Origin: JAWWPG01 sp963820035
GTDB taxonomy: Bacteria; Actinomycetota; Actinomycetes; Propionibacteriales; Nocardioidaceae
Direction of reading: 5' to 3'
Assembly (NCBI GenBank): GCA_963820035.1
Contig: CAWFYK010000005.1
Coordinates: 1 to 64,000 of the forward strand
Length of the DNA: 64,000 nucleotides
This document shows, piece after piece, positions 42,164-49,881 of the stretch (positions within the stretch are counted from its first letter, which is position 1; each line of letters starts with the position of its first letter). The notes under the pieces are model-generated. The model was not told where the DNA came from. It worked only from the letters and a program-made list of their open reading frames with translations, and made no database searches. The translations under genes and the position numbers were made by a program.

Positions 42164-44038
42164 TCATCCGAGGAAGCCGCTTCTGACGATGAGCGGCGAG
42201 CTGGCCCGCTCGCTGCGGTTCAGCGCCTCGTCGAGGGTGAGCGCAGCGTCGATCAGCGCCAGGTGCGTGAACGCCTGCGGGAAGTTCCCGAGCTGCTCGC
42301 CCGTCGACCCGATCTCTTCGGAGTAGAGCCCGAGGTGGTTGGCGTACGTGCTCATCTTCTCGAGCGTCAGCCGCGCATCGTCCAGCCGACCGGCGCGAGC
42401 CAGGGCGTCGACGTAGTTGAAGGTGCACAGCGAGAACGTGCCCTCGGACCCGCGCAGCCCATCGGGTGACGCTCCCGGGTCGTAGCGGTAGACGAGGCTG
42501 TCCGTCACGAGCTCCCGGTCCATCGCCTTCAGTGTCGACGTCCACATCGGATCGACGGGGGAGATGAAGCCGACGGTCGCCATCCGGAGCAGGGACGAGT
42601 CGAGCACCTTGTCGCCGTAGTGCTGGATGAAAGCACCCCGCTCCGCGTTCCAGCCCCGGTTCATGACCTGGTCGTAGATCGCGTCCCGCTGCGTGCTCCA
42701 CGTCCCGATCGCAGCGGGACGGCCACGGGTCGTGGCCAGTCGGATCGCCCGGTCGAACGCCACCCAGCTCATCAGTCGCCCGTAGGTGAAGTCCTGCTGA
42801 CCTCCGCGCGTCTCCCAGATGCCCTCGTCCGGTTGGTCCCAGTTGTCGACCAGCCAGTCGATGATGTCCCGCAGCGCCAGCCAGCCCAAGTGGTCGAGCT
42901 GCAGGCCACGCTGGTCCGCGAAGTGGATGCTGTCAAGCGCCTCGCCGTAGATGTCCATCTGCCGCTGGTCACTGGCGCCGTTGCCGATGCGGACCGGACT
43001 GGAGCCCTTGTAGCCCTCCCAGTGGTCCAGGCTCTCCTCCACGAGGTCGGAAGTGCCGTCGACGCGATACATGATGTTGAGCGGGCCGCCCTCGCCGCCG
43101 ACCTTCTCCAGCACCCGGTCGCGCAGCCAGCCGCAGAACTCCGCCGCTTCCTCGGTGAACCCCATCCCGAGCAGCGCATAGACGGAGAACGACCCGTCCC
43201 GCACCCAGGTGTAGCGGTAGTCCCAGTTCCGCTCACCACCTACCTGCTCGGGCAGCCCCGTCGTCGGTGCCGCGACGATGCCGCCCGTGGGCGCGTAGGT
43301 CATCAGCTTCAGGGTGATCGCCGAGCGCTGCAGGGTCTCCCGCCAGCGCCCGGTGTACGTCGACTGGGCCAGCCAGGTGCGCCAGAAGTTGACCGTCCCC
43401 TTCTGCAGCTCCTCCGCCTCGGCCACGCTGTACTCGCGAGGTGGTGTCGGGGACGCGGACTCGATGATCACGCCACGCATGTCTCCGGCATGCAAGGTGA
43501 CCACCCCCTGGACGTCGCCGTTGTCCAGCTTCCGCAGGGACGCGAGATGCGCGTCACCAGGGTTGCGGACCGCGTGCATGGTCAAACTCAGGCCGCCGCT
43601 GCTGAAGACCGCGCCGTTCGGCGTCACCGTGGTCTCGTGGCCGACCCGGCCGTAGTCGAAGCGGGGCGACAGGTCGACCTCGAAGGTCATCTCACCCCGG
43701 ACGCACCGGAGCAGCCGGACGAGCTGGTGGTTGTCGGTCGCCACCTTGCCGCGAACCGGCATGAAGTCGATCAGCTCTCCGACGCCGTCCTCCGTGAGGA
43801 ACCGGGTGACCAGGATGGCCGAGTCGGGGAGGTAGAGCTGGCGTGATGTGTACGACGACGTCCTCGGCGCCACCCGGCAACGGCCGCCCTGCTGGTGGTC
43901 GAGCAGGCTGCCGAAGACGCTCGGCGAGTCGAACCGAGGACAGCAGAACCAGTCGATCGACCCGTCCGTGGTGACCAGGGCCGCCGTCTGGAGGTCTCCG
44001 ATCAGGCCGTGGTTCTCGATCGGCGGGTAGTCGTCCAT
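42164..44038 (-). CDS. GH15 trehalase/glucoamylase-type glycosidase, cytoplasmic
   Basis: A 624-residue glycoside hydrolase with no signal peptide. The family opening YPPIENHGLIGDLQTAALV is present, then GSIDWFCCPRFDSPSVFG, the substrate-binding RNWDYRYTWVRDGSFSVYAL and the C-terminal acid region LYSEEIGSTGEQLGNFPQAF. This layout is that of actinobacterial GH15 trehalases and glucoamylases; it would release glucose inside the cell, feeding the nearby zwf. The ATG at 44038 has GAGGGA five bases upstream. It ends 16 bases from the convergent GMC oxidoreductase. Confidence 0.9.
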   Translation of the reverse strand: MDDYPPIENHGLIGDLQTAALVTTDGSIDWFCCPRFDSPSVFGSLLDHQQGGRCRVAPRTSSYTSRQLYLPDSAILVTRFLTEDGVGELIDFMPVRGKVATDNHQLVRLLRCVRGEMTFEVDLSPRFDYGRVGHETTVTPNGAVFSSGGLSLTMHAVRNPGDAHLASLRKLDNGDVQGVVTLHAGDMRGVIIESASPTPPREYSVAEAEELQKGTVNFWRTWLAQSTYTGRWRETLQRSAITLKLMTYAPTGGIVAAPTTGLPEQVGGERNWDYRYTWVRDGSFSVYALLGMGFTEEAAEFCGWLRDRVLEKVGGEGGPLNIMYRVDGTSDLVEESLDHWEGYKGSSPVRIGNGASDQRQMDIYGEALDSIHFADQRGLQLDHLGWLALRDIIDWLVDNWDQPDEGIWETRGGQQDFTYGRLMSWVAFDRAIRLATTRGRPAAIGTWSTQRDAIYDQVMNRGWNAERGAFIQHYGDKVLDSSLLRMATVGFISPVDPMWTSTLKAMDRELVTDSLVYRYDPGASPDGLRGSEGTFSLCTFNYVDALARAGRLDDARLTLEKMSTYANHLGLYSEEIGSTGEQLGNFPQAFTHLALIDAALTLDEALNRSERASSPLIVRSGFLG

Positions 44039-44132
44039 GGCGTTCCCTCTCACCTCGGCAGCCTGTCCGGTTGAACCTCGCGCACCCAACGGCAACCGTC
44101 ATCGTCTCCCGCGGATGATCTGCCCTCCCGTC

Positions 44133-44229
44133 GAGCCGTCAGGTTCTTCCGGTCGAGCCGTCAGGTTGTTCCGGTCGAGCCGTCAGGTTGTTCCGGTCGA
44201 GCCGTCAGGTTGTTCCGGTCGAGCCGTCA
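44133..44229 (+). repeat. 22-bp tandem repeat array, family A
   Basis: Five copies start at 44133, 44155, 44177, 44199 and 44221, exactly 22 bases apart. The first has GGTTCTTCC; the next three have GGTTGTTCC, a single C-to-G change shared by successive copies, which implies recent array growth. It lies in the leader region of the GH15 gene. Confidence 0.93.
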
Positions 44230-44402
44230 CACGGCATCCGGCGCGAGCTCCCGAGCGACGGCGGACAGCCCAAGATCCAGCAGCCACCCAGCTCGAGCTC
44301 CTGAGTGATGTTGTCCAGTAGGTCGATCGTGTCGCGATAAGCCCCACGGGCGTCGTACGACGAGACAGGCTCGTCGCGGTTACGCCAGAGATTGAAAGCG
44401 GA
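44230..44402 (-). other. Coding-like island between inverted repeat arrays
   Basis: These 173 bases separate the array on one side and its inverted relative on the other. On the minus strand they encode SAFNLWRNRDEPVSSYDARG, then AYRDTIDLLDNITQELELGG, then CWILG without a stop, a composition typical of real protein. No start codon or ribosome site is evident, and both ends run into repeats. It may be a fragment of a gene captured between arrays; I do not recognise the family. Confidence 0.35.
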
Positions 44403-44576
44403 ACGCCGGGCGGGGAGAACGTGACGGTTCGGCGGGGAGAATGTGACGGTTCGGCGGGGAGAACGTGACGGTTCGGCGGGGAGAATGTGACGGTTCGGCG
44501 GTAAGAACCTGACGGTTCGGCCGTAAGAACGTGACGGTTCGGCGGGAAGAACGTGACGGCTCGGCGGACGAGAGTT
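44403..44576 (-). repeat. 22-bp tandem repeat array, family A, inverted orientation
   Basis: Seven copies of GACGGTTCGGCGGGGAGAAC followed by GT start at 44423, 44445, 44467, 44489, 44511, 44533 and 44555, all 22 bases apart; a worn copy precedes them. The reverse complement matches the unit at 44133 and 4495 at about 17 of 22 positions. GAACGT and GAATGT variants alternate in the first four copies, a sign of amplification in two-unit steps. Confidence 0.93.
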
Positions 44577-44653
44577 GCGGTTGCGGACCGTCGGGGCCGG
44601 TTCAACCATGGAGAGGTTGCGAGTGGTCGTGGACGACCCTCGGGAGGTTGTTG

Positions 44654-47392
44654 ATGATTCGTCGCTCTGTGCTGCTGTCCGGAGTCCTGCTCGCCGCGTT
44701 GGTGGTGCCGCCCTACGCCATCGGGCCTGTTGTGGCCGGGCCGACCGCGCCTGGACGGGCCGACGCCGGGCCCCTCGCGGCCGACCCGGGGCCGGCCGCC
44801 GTCGACGGCGGCGGCACCGGAAGGTTCGTGCTCACGGCGACGAACCGCGGCTCGAGCTACGCACCGACGTTCACCGGCAACGGCTATCTCGGCGTCCGGG
44901 TCCCGCCTGATGGTCAGGGTTATGCCGGCGGATCGGTGCCGTCGCAGTCGGAGGTCGCGGGCTTCTACGCCCGCCCGCCCGGCCGCGACGAGATCCAGCA
45001 GCGGGCCAGCGTGCCCACCTGGTCGACGTTGCGGTTCGCCGCGGGCGGCCAGACGTTCTCCCTCGACTCCGGCTCGGTGACCGGCTGGCGCCAGCAGATC
45101 GACCTGCACACCGGCGTGATCACCACCAGCGCTCGGTGGAAGGCCCCCAACGGACGGGTGACGGACCTGCGCTACGACGTTTTCACTGACCGCGCGCGGC
45201 CCTATGTCGCGGCCGTCCGCCTTCAGGTGACGCCGCAGTGGAACGGCGACGCCTCGGTGACCGACCTCATCGACGGCAAGCCCGCGACGTTGACGACAGG
45301 CCTCCACAAGGGTTGGAACCTGTCCGACCACCAGGTGTGGGAGACGGTCCGCACCGTCGGCACCGGCCTCGTCGGCGGGCTGGCCAGCCGCGTCGCGGTC
45401 CAGCCGGCGAGCGCGGCCGTCGGTGACCGCGCGGTCGCCCGCTCCGCACCGCAGAGCGTCGGTCAGCGCCTCGACCTCGCCGTCCACCGCGGGCACACCT
45501 ACACCGTGACGAAGTACGTCGGAGTGGTGACGTCGCAGGTCACGCGCGACCCCTCGTCATACGCGCGCGAGCAAGCGGACGTCGCGGCATCGCTGGACTA
45601 CAGCGCCCTGCTTGGCGAGAACACCGACTCCTGGTCCCGGCTGTGGTCCGGCCGTATCGACATCCGGGGCACTGAGCAGCTCGCCACCGAGGTCAACGCC
45701 AGCCAGTTCTATCTCTGGTCCAACACGCGGAAGGGCGTCGACTGGAGCATCTCGCCCGCCGGTCTGTCGTCCAACGGGTACGCCGGCCACATCTTCTGGG
45801 ACGCCGAGACCTGGATGTACCCGTCGCTGCTCGCCCAGCACCCCGAGCTCGCCGCCGGCGCGAACGCCTATCGTTACCAGCGGCTGAAGGAGGCGGAGGC
45901 ACATGCCCGGGACACCGGCTACACGGGAGCGCGATACCCCTGGGAGAGCGCGCTGGACGGCACCGAGCAGATCCCGCCGCCGGTGTCGGTCAACAGCGAA
46001 GGCCTCTATGAACAGCACATCACGTCGGACATCGCGTTGGCCCAGTGGCAGTACTACCTGGTCACCGGCGATCGTGGCTGGCTGCGCAGCCGCGGCTGGC
46101 CGGTGCTATCCCAGGCTGCGATGTTCTGGGCCAGCCGCGTGGTGAAGGGTCCTGACGGCGGCTACCACATCCGCCATGTCACCGGTCCCGACGAGGAGAA
46201 CCCCAACGTCAACGACGAGGTCTACACCAATGTGGCGGCCGCCACGGCCTTGCGGGACGCGACCCTGGCGGCGCGTGTGCTCGGCGAGCATGCTCCCGCG
46301 GCGTGGGAGCGGATCGCCGACGGTCTGGTCGTGGGGTTCGACCCGGGGCGCGGACTGCACCCCGAGTTCACCGGTTACCGCGGCCAGCCGGTCAAGCAGG
46401 CCGACGTGACGATGCTGCAATACCCGTGGCGTCTCAAGATGCCGTCGAAGGTCGCTGCGCGGGACCTGGGCTACTACGTGCCACGCACTGACCCGCACGG
46501 TCCCTCGATGACCGACGCCATCAGTACCATCGACACGGCCGCGTTGGGCTCAGCCGGCTGTGCGTCCTACGTCTACACCCAGCGCAGCGTCGACCCTTTC
46601 ATGCGGGACGTATTCGACCAGTTCTCGGAGACGAGCCTCGGCGGTGCGTTCACGTTCACGACCGGAATCGGGGGCTTCCTGCAGGAGTTCCTCTACGGCT
46701 ACTCGGGGCTGCGTTGGGACAACCAGGCGGTCCAGCTCGACCCGAGCCTGACCAGCCAGCTCGAGGGCGTGACACTGCACGACCTGCAGTGGCGCGGCCG
46801 CGTGTTCACCATCGCTGTCGGGCCGAAGACGACCCGGGTGGCGCTTCAGAGCGGTGCCCCACTGCCGGTCGACGTTCGTGGCGACCTGCACAGCGTGCCG
46901 GTCGGGAGCCCACTCGCCGTGCCGACGCGTCGGCCCGATCTGACGCCCACGGCGGACCTCGCCCGGTGCCGACCAGCGAGTGCCAGCAGCGCACAGTCGC
47001 TGGGGCCGCCGCTGGCCGCCGTCGATGGCAGCAAGGCGACGTTCTGGCAGCCGGAGAAGCTGCCCGCGACGTTGACAGTGCCGCTGAGCTCCACGCAGCG
47101 GATCAACCAGGTCGTGCTGAGATGGGGGCAGCGGTGGGCGCCGCCGCCTGCGTCGGGTCAGCCACCGCCGGCGCATCCCGTGGTCACGCTGCGCGCGTCG
47201 TCGTACGACGTGCTCGCGTCCGTGGACGGGCACATCTGGAAGACCGTAGCCCGCGTGCGAGGTCGTACGACGGGGCGCCATGACATCATCGGCCTTCCGA
47301 CGACGACGGCCCGCTACGTCAAGCTGCGCATCTATCAGGGGACCTACCACTCGCCGCCGAAGCTCCAGGAGCTCAGTGTCTCCGGGCCGTGA
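44654..47392 (+). CDS. Secreted GH65 acid trehalase-like protein with carbohydrate-binding C-terminus
   Basis: A 912-residue exported enzyme. A signal peptide covers about 1-30 (RRSVLLSGVLLAALVVPPYA). The GH65 core includes an N-terminal beta-sandwich from about 55 and the (alpha/alpha)6 barrel with FWDAETWMYPSLL and the catalytic Glu region RHVTGPDEENPNVNDEVYTN. The last about 140 residues form an F5/8-type C-like sandwich (SLGPPLAAVDGSKATFWQPE, then YVKLRIYQG). It resembles acid trehalases that cleave trehalose outside the cell. GGGAGG lies 7 bases before the ATG. It is the third GH15/GH65 enzyme in the window. Confidence 0.9.
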   Translation: MIRRSVLLSGVLLAALVVPPYAIGPVVAGPTAPGRADAGPLAADPGPAAVDGGGTGRFVLTATNRGSSYAPTFTGNGYLGVRVPPDGQGYAGGSVPSQSEVAGFYARPPGRDEIQQRASVPTWSTLRFAAGGQTFSLDSGSVTGWRQQIDLHTGVITTSARWKAPNGRVTDLRYDVFTDRARPYVAAVRLQVTPQWNGDASVTDLIDGKPATLTTGLHKGWNLSDHQVWETVRTVGTGLVGGLASRVAVQPASAAVGDRAVARSAPQSVGQRLDLAVHRGHTYTVTKYVGVVTSQVTRDPSSYAREQADVAASLDYSALLGENTDSWSRLWSGRIDIRGTEQLATEVNASQFYLWSNTRKGVDWSISPAGLSSNGYAGHIFWDAETWMYPSLLAQHPELAAGANAYRYQRLKEAEAHARDTGYTGARYPWESALDGTEQIPPPVSVNSEGLYEQHITSDIALAQWQYYLVTGDRGWLRSRGWPVLSQAAMFWASRVVKGPDGGYHIRHVTGPDEENPNVNDEVYTNVAAATALRDATLAARVLGEHAPAAWERIADGLVVGFDPGRGLHPEFTGYRGQPVKQADVTMLQYPWRLKMPSKVAARDLGYYVPRTDPHGPSMTDAISTIDTAALGSAGCASYVYTQRSVDPFMRDVFDQFSETSLGGAFTFTTGIGGFLQEFLYGYSGLRWDNQAVQLDPSLTSQLEGVTLHDLQWRGRVFTIAVGPKTTRVALQSGAPLPVDVRGDLHSVPVGSPLAVPTRRPDLTPTADLARCRPASASSAQSLGPPLAAVDGSKATFWQPEKLPATLTVPLSSTQRINQVVLRWGQRWAPPPASGQPPPAHPVVTLRASSYDVLASVDGHIWKTVARVRGRTTGRHDIIGLPTTTARYVKLRIYQGTYHSPPKLQELSVSGP

Positions 47393-47434
47393 TCCGGTGG
47401 GCGGCGGTCCTGGCGGGTCCAACGGATACGACGC

Positions 47435-47461
47435 GGCGCGGCGGCCTGAGGTCGCCGCGCC
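47435..47461. terminator. Bidirectional GC-rich hairpin terminator
   Basis: The arms GGCGCGGCG (47435-47443) and CGCCGCGCC (47453-47461) pair perfectly around a 9-base loop, between the stops of the GH65 gene (47392) and the convergent SHOCT protein gene (47473). Confidence 0.7.
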
Positions 47462-47472
47462 CGCGACCGGGT

Positions 47473-47880
47473 TTAGGAGCTCAGCGCCTTCGACTTGAGG
47501 TGGTCGAACTCGGCCTGGTCGATGGCACCGGAGTCGAGCAGCGACTTGGCCTGCGCGATCTGATCTGCTGCCGAGCTTGAGGCGGAGGTGCCGGCGGCCT
47601 GTCGTACCTGTGCGTCGAACTGCGCCTGCGCTTGATGTTGTGCCTTCTGAGCCCGTGCGGCCATGCCATTGCCGCGCGCCAGCAGGTAGATGAGCACGCC
47701 GAGGTAGGGCAGGATCACCACGAGGAGGACCCAGAGGGCCTTCATCGCGCCGGAGGTCTCGTGGTCGCGGAACAGGTCGCCGAAGATGACGATAAGAAGC
47801 CAGAACCAAATTACGAGGAAGAAGAACTCGACGAACCAGAGCAGAACATCACCATCGCCGAACGAGGAAGCTAGTGTCAT
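47473..47880 (-). CDS. PLDc_N/SHOCT domain membrane protein
   Basis: A 135-residue protein with two N-terminal transmembrane helices (about 11-35 and 47-68, including MKALWVLLVVILPYLGVLIY) of the PLDc_N type, an Ala/Gln-rich linker, and a C-terminal SHOCT motif (IAQAKSLLDSGAIDQAEFDH, then LKSKAL). SHOCT segments are thought to be protein-protein contacts, often in oligomers. The function is unknown; such small proteins accompany envelope-stress genes, which fits the operon across the divergent gap. Confidence 0.85.
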   Translation of the reverse strand: MTLASSFGDGDVLLWFVEFFFLVIWFWLLIVIFGDLFRDHETSGAMKALWVLLVVILPYLGVLIYLLARGNGMAARAQKAQHQAQAQFDAQVRQAAGTSASSSAADQIAQAKSLLDSGAIDQAEFDHLKSKALSS

Positions 47881-48086
47881 CGGTCCTAGTCTCTCTGTGA
47901 CTGAAGCAGGCTGATACAGGCGCGAGCCTAGCGGCTGGACTGCCCGCCATCCGGCATTTCACTGCGAAGGGGCGCGTGCCTCGCGCCCGGCGCGCAGCAC
48001 GCTCGAGGTTTGGCCGCCCGCGACGGCGGGTATGACTACCGGACCGGCGACCGCCGGTTCATGATGCGTCCACGCGGGAGACAACG

Positions 48087-48506
48087 ATGAGCAACACCCA
48101 GACGGGGCAGCCCGACACCGACTCGGTCGGAGGCTTGGTCTCGGACATGAGCGCACAGGTCAGCAGGCTGGTGCGTGCCGAGCTTCAGCTGGCTCAGGCG
48201 GACCTTCAGCAGAAAGGGAAGAAGGCCGGGGCAGGCGCAGGACTGTTCGGCGGTGCGGCTGTTCTCGGACTCTATGCTCTCGGTTGCTTCATCACGGCGG
48301 CCATCCTGGCGCTGGCCCTCGTCATAGCCGGCTGGCTGGCGGCGCTGCTCGTCGGCGTCGTGCTCGTGGTGGTGGCGGCCATCGCCGCGCTGGTTGGCCG
48401 CAGGCAGGTCAAGGAAGCCGTCCCTCCGGTTCCGACCGAGGCGGTTGCGGGACTCAAGAAGGACGCCCAGGCATTGCGGGGCCATGACGGGAGTAACCAA
48501 CAGTGA
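48087..48506 (+). CDS. Actinobacterial holin-X-like membrane protein (Phage_holin_3_6)
   Basis: A 139-residue protein with an amphipathic N-terminal helix (LVSDMSAQVSRLVRAELQLA) and two transmembrane helices (about 55-79 and 82-106), as in the Phage_holin_3_6 family. Despite the name these chromosomal proteins are not linked to phage. GGGAG lies upstream of the ATG. It overlaps the next gene by 4 bases (GTGA) and starts a three-gene operon of cell-envelope unknowns. Confidence 0.88.
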   Translation: MSNTQTGQPDTDSVGGLVSDMSAQVSRLVRAELQLAQADLQQKGKKAGAGAGLFGGAAVLGLYALGCFITAAILALALVIAGWLAALLVGVVLVVVAAIAALVGRRQVKEAVPPVPTEAVAGLKKDAQALRGHDGSNQQ

Positions 48507-48811
48507 CCGACAACGAGAATCAGACCATGACGGTCGACGAGCTCCGTGAGGACATCGACGAGGCTCGTGAGCGGCTGGCCGCCGATGCGCAGGCGTTGAG
48601 CGACAAGCTGAACGTGAAGCAACGGACCGCCGACTCGCTGGCCGGCCTGCGAGACACCGCGAGCGAGAAGACGCGAGCCGCCAGCCAGACGGTGCGCGAG
48701 ACCGTCGTCCAGCAGAAGCAACGGACGTCGAACACGCAAGCAGCGGCTGTCGCGGTGGCAGTCATCGCTGCGATCGGCGTCATCTGGTTCGGGGTGAGGA
48801 GGAGCAGATGA
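48503..48811 (+). CDS. DUF3618 domain protein
   Basis: A 102-residue protein: the DUF3618 segment (VDELREDIDEARERLAADAQ, then ALSDKLNVKQR) in the first 45 residues, a helical coiled-coil-like linker, and a single C-terminal transmembrane helix (AAAVAVAVIAAIGVIWFGV). The start is a GTG overlapping the previous stop. The family usually travels with holin-X and DUF4235 proteins, as here; function unknown. Confidence 0.88.
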   Translation: MTDNENQTMTVDELREDIDEARERLAADAQALSDKLNVKQRTADSLAGLRDTASEKTRAASQTVRETVVQQKQRTSNTQAAAVAVAVIAAIGVIWFGVRRSR

Positions 48812-49080
48812 GCAGCAAGGCAGCCAAGATCGCCTACCGCCCGGTCGGACTCGTCACCGGCATGCTCGGCGGACTGGTCGCGGGAGCGATCTTCAAGCGC
48901 GTGTGGGGCGCGGCACGAGACCAGGATCCGCCTGACCCGATGCAGTCGGAGTTCGGCTGGCGCGAGATGCTCACCGCCGCGGCCATCCAGGGAGTGATCT
49001 ATGCGGTCGTGAAGGCAGCGATCGACCGAGGCGGTGCACGTGCCTTCGAGCGCTGGACCGGTGAATGGCCGGGAAACTGA
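48808..49080 (+). CDS. DUF4235 domain membrane protein
   Basis: A 90-residue protein with a membrane helix (PVGLVTGMLGGLVAGAIF) and a conserved DPPDPMQSEFGWREML segment followed by a second amphipathic helix, typical of DUF4235. It overlaps the DUF3618 gene by 4 bases (ATGA) and ends the operon. Confidence 0.88.
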   Translation: MSSKAAKIAYRPVGLVTGMLGGLVAGAIFKRVWGAARDQDPPDPMQSEFGWREMLTAAAIQGVIYAVVKAAIDRGGARAFERWTGEWPGN

Positions 49081-49149
49081 CCTGACGGCCCAGCGTCGCG
49101 GTTCGACAGTACGTCGCCACGGCCGGGCGGCGGGTCATCTGACCACGCC

Positions 49150-49806
49150 CTAGCTCCCGCCTGCCGTCGGTCGGGCACGATGCCTGAGCACGGGGCGCCG
49201 CGCAGCGGGCAAGAGAACGGCGCGGAGCCCGGGGCTCAGCCGTCGAACTAATTCATCGGGCTGCATGCTGGCGACCGGTTCGAGACCGACCAGGTAACGG
49301 GTGAAGATGACGCCGGTGATCTGCACCGTGAAGATCGCGGCGCGCTGCCGCGCATCGACGCCGCCGAGCCGCTCGGCGAGCTTGTCGATGATGCCTTCCT
49401 CGACCATCTCGCGCATCAGCCGGGCGACCCCCGGGTCCTGAGCAGAGAGCCGCACCATGCTTCGGAGTGGACCACCCCGCTCCGGGTCGTCCCAGGTCGT
49501 GACGAGTGCGCGGAGCACTCGCTCCGGCACTCCGTCCAGGTCGCCCGGAAGGGCCGAGGTCAACACGTCCGCGGGGTTGGCCTCGAGCGTGAGGGCGGCC
49601 CCCACCAACCCCTGCTTCGACCCGAAGAAGTAGCTCACCAAGGCTGCGTCCACTCCCGCCTCGGTGGCCACCGACCTCATGGTGACCGCGTTGTAGCCCT
49701 CGGTCAGGAAGCGCCGTCGGGCCACCTCAAGGATCTGCTCGCGGGTGTCGGGCTTGCCGGGTCGCCGACCTCGTGGCCGGTCGACACGGCGAGATTTATT
49801 CATCAT
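49150..49806 (-). CDS. TetR family repressor
   Basis: A 218-residue regulator. The helix-turn-helix lies at about 20-65 (REQILEVARRRFLTEGYNAV, then TMRSVATEAGVDAALVSYFF GSK); the C-terminal helical domain is of the TetR_C type with MVRLSAQDPGVARLMREMV. It should repress the divergent DHA2 pump and itself and be released by a pump substrate. Two ATGs at 49806 and 49803 are possible; GAGGAGG lies 9 bases before the first. A perfect operator-like inverted repeat is located in the shared gap. Confidence 0.9.
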   Translation of the reverse strand: MMNKSRRVDRPRGRRPGKPDTREQILEVARRRFLTEGYNAVTMRSVATEAGVDAALVSYFFGSKQGLVGAALTLEANPADVLTSALPGDLDGVPERVLRALVTTWDDPERGGPLRSMVRLSAQDPGVARLMREMVEEGIIDKLAERLGGVDARQRAAIFTVQITGVIFTRYLVGLEPVASMQPDELVRRLSPGLRAVLLPAARRPVLRHRARPTAGGS

Positions 49807-49840
49807 GGTTGAAATCCTCCTCGGCTCGCATGAGCATAGC

Positions 49841-49859
49841 AATTCATCAACAGTGAATT
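49841..49859. promoter_or_regulatory. TetR operator between repressor and pump
   Basis: AATTCA (49841-49846) and TGAATT (49854-49859) form a perfect inverted repeat with a 7-base spacer, in an AT-rich pocket of an otherwise GC-rich 75-base divergent gap. Position and symmetry suit the TetR protein at 49150. Confidence 0.7.
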
Positions 49860-49881
49860 AATCCGAAGGAGGAGATCCTCA

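Noticed and set aside
44183..45496. A 437-codon minus-strand ORF over the repeats and the GH65 gene
   Set aside because: It is antisense to a clear GH65 gene and shows repeat-derived, low-complexity protein sequence.
48043..48058. Palindrome ACCGGCG-AC-CGCCGGT before the holin-like gene
   Set aside because: It is short and fully G/C in a GC-rich background, so it may be chance; no regulator is linked to it.
48087..49080. Prophage remnant because of the holin-like protein
   Set aside because: Holin-X, DUF3618 and DUF4235 genes form a standard chromosomal operon in actinomycetes, and no other phage genes are nearby.
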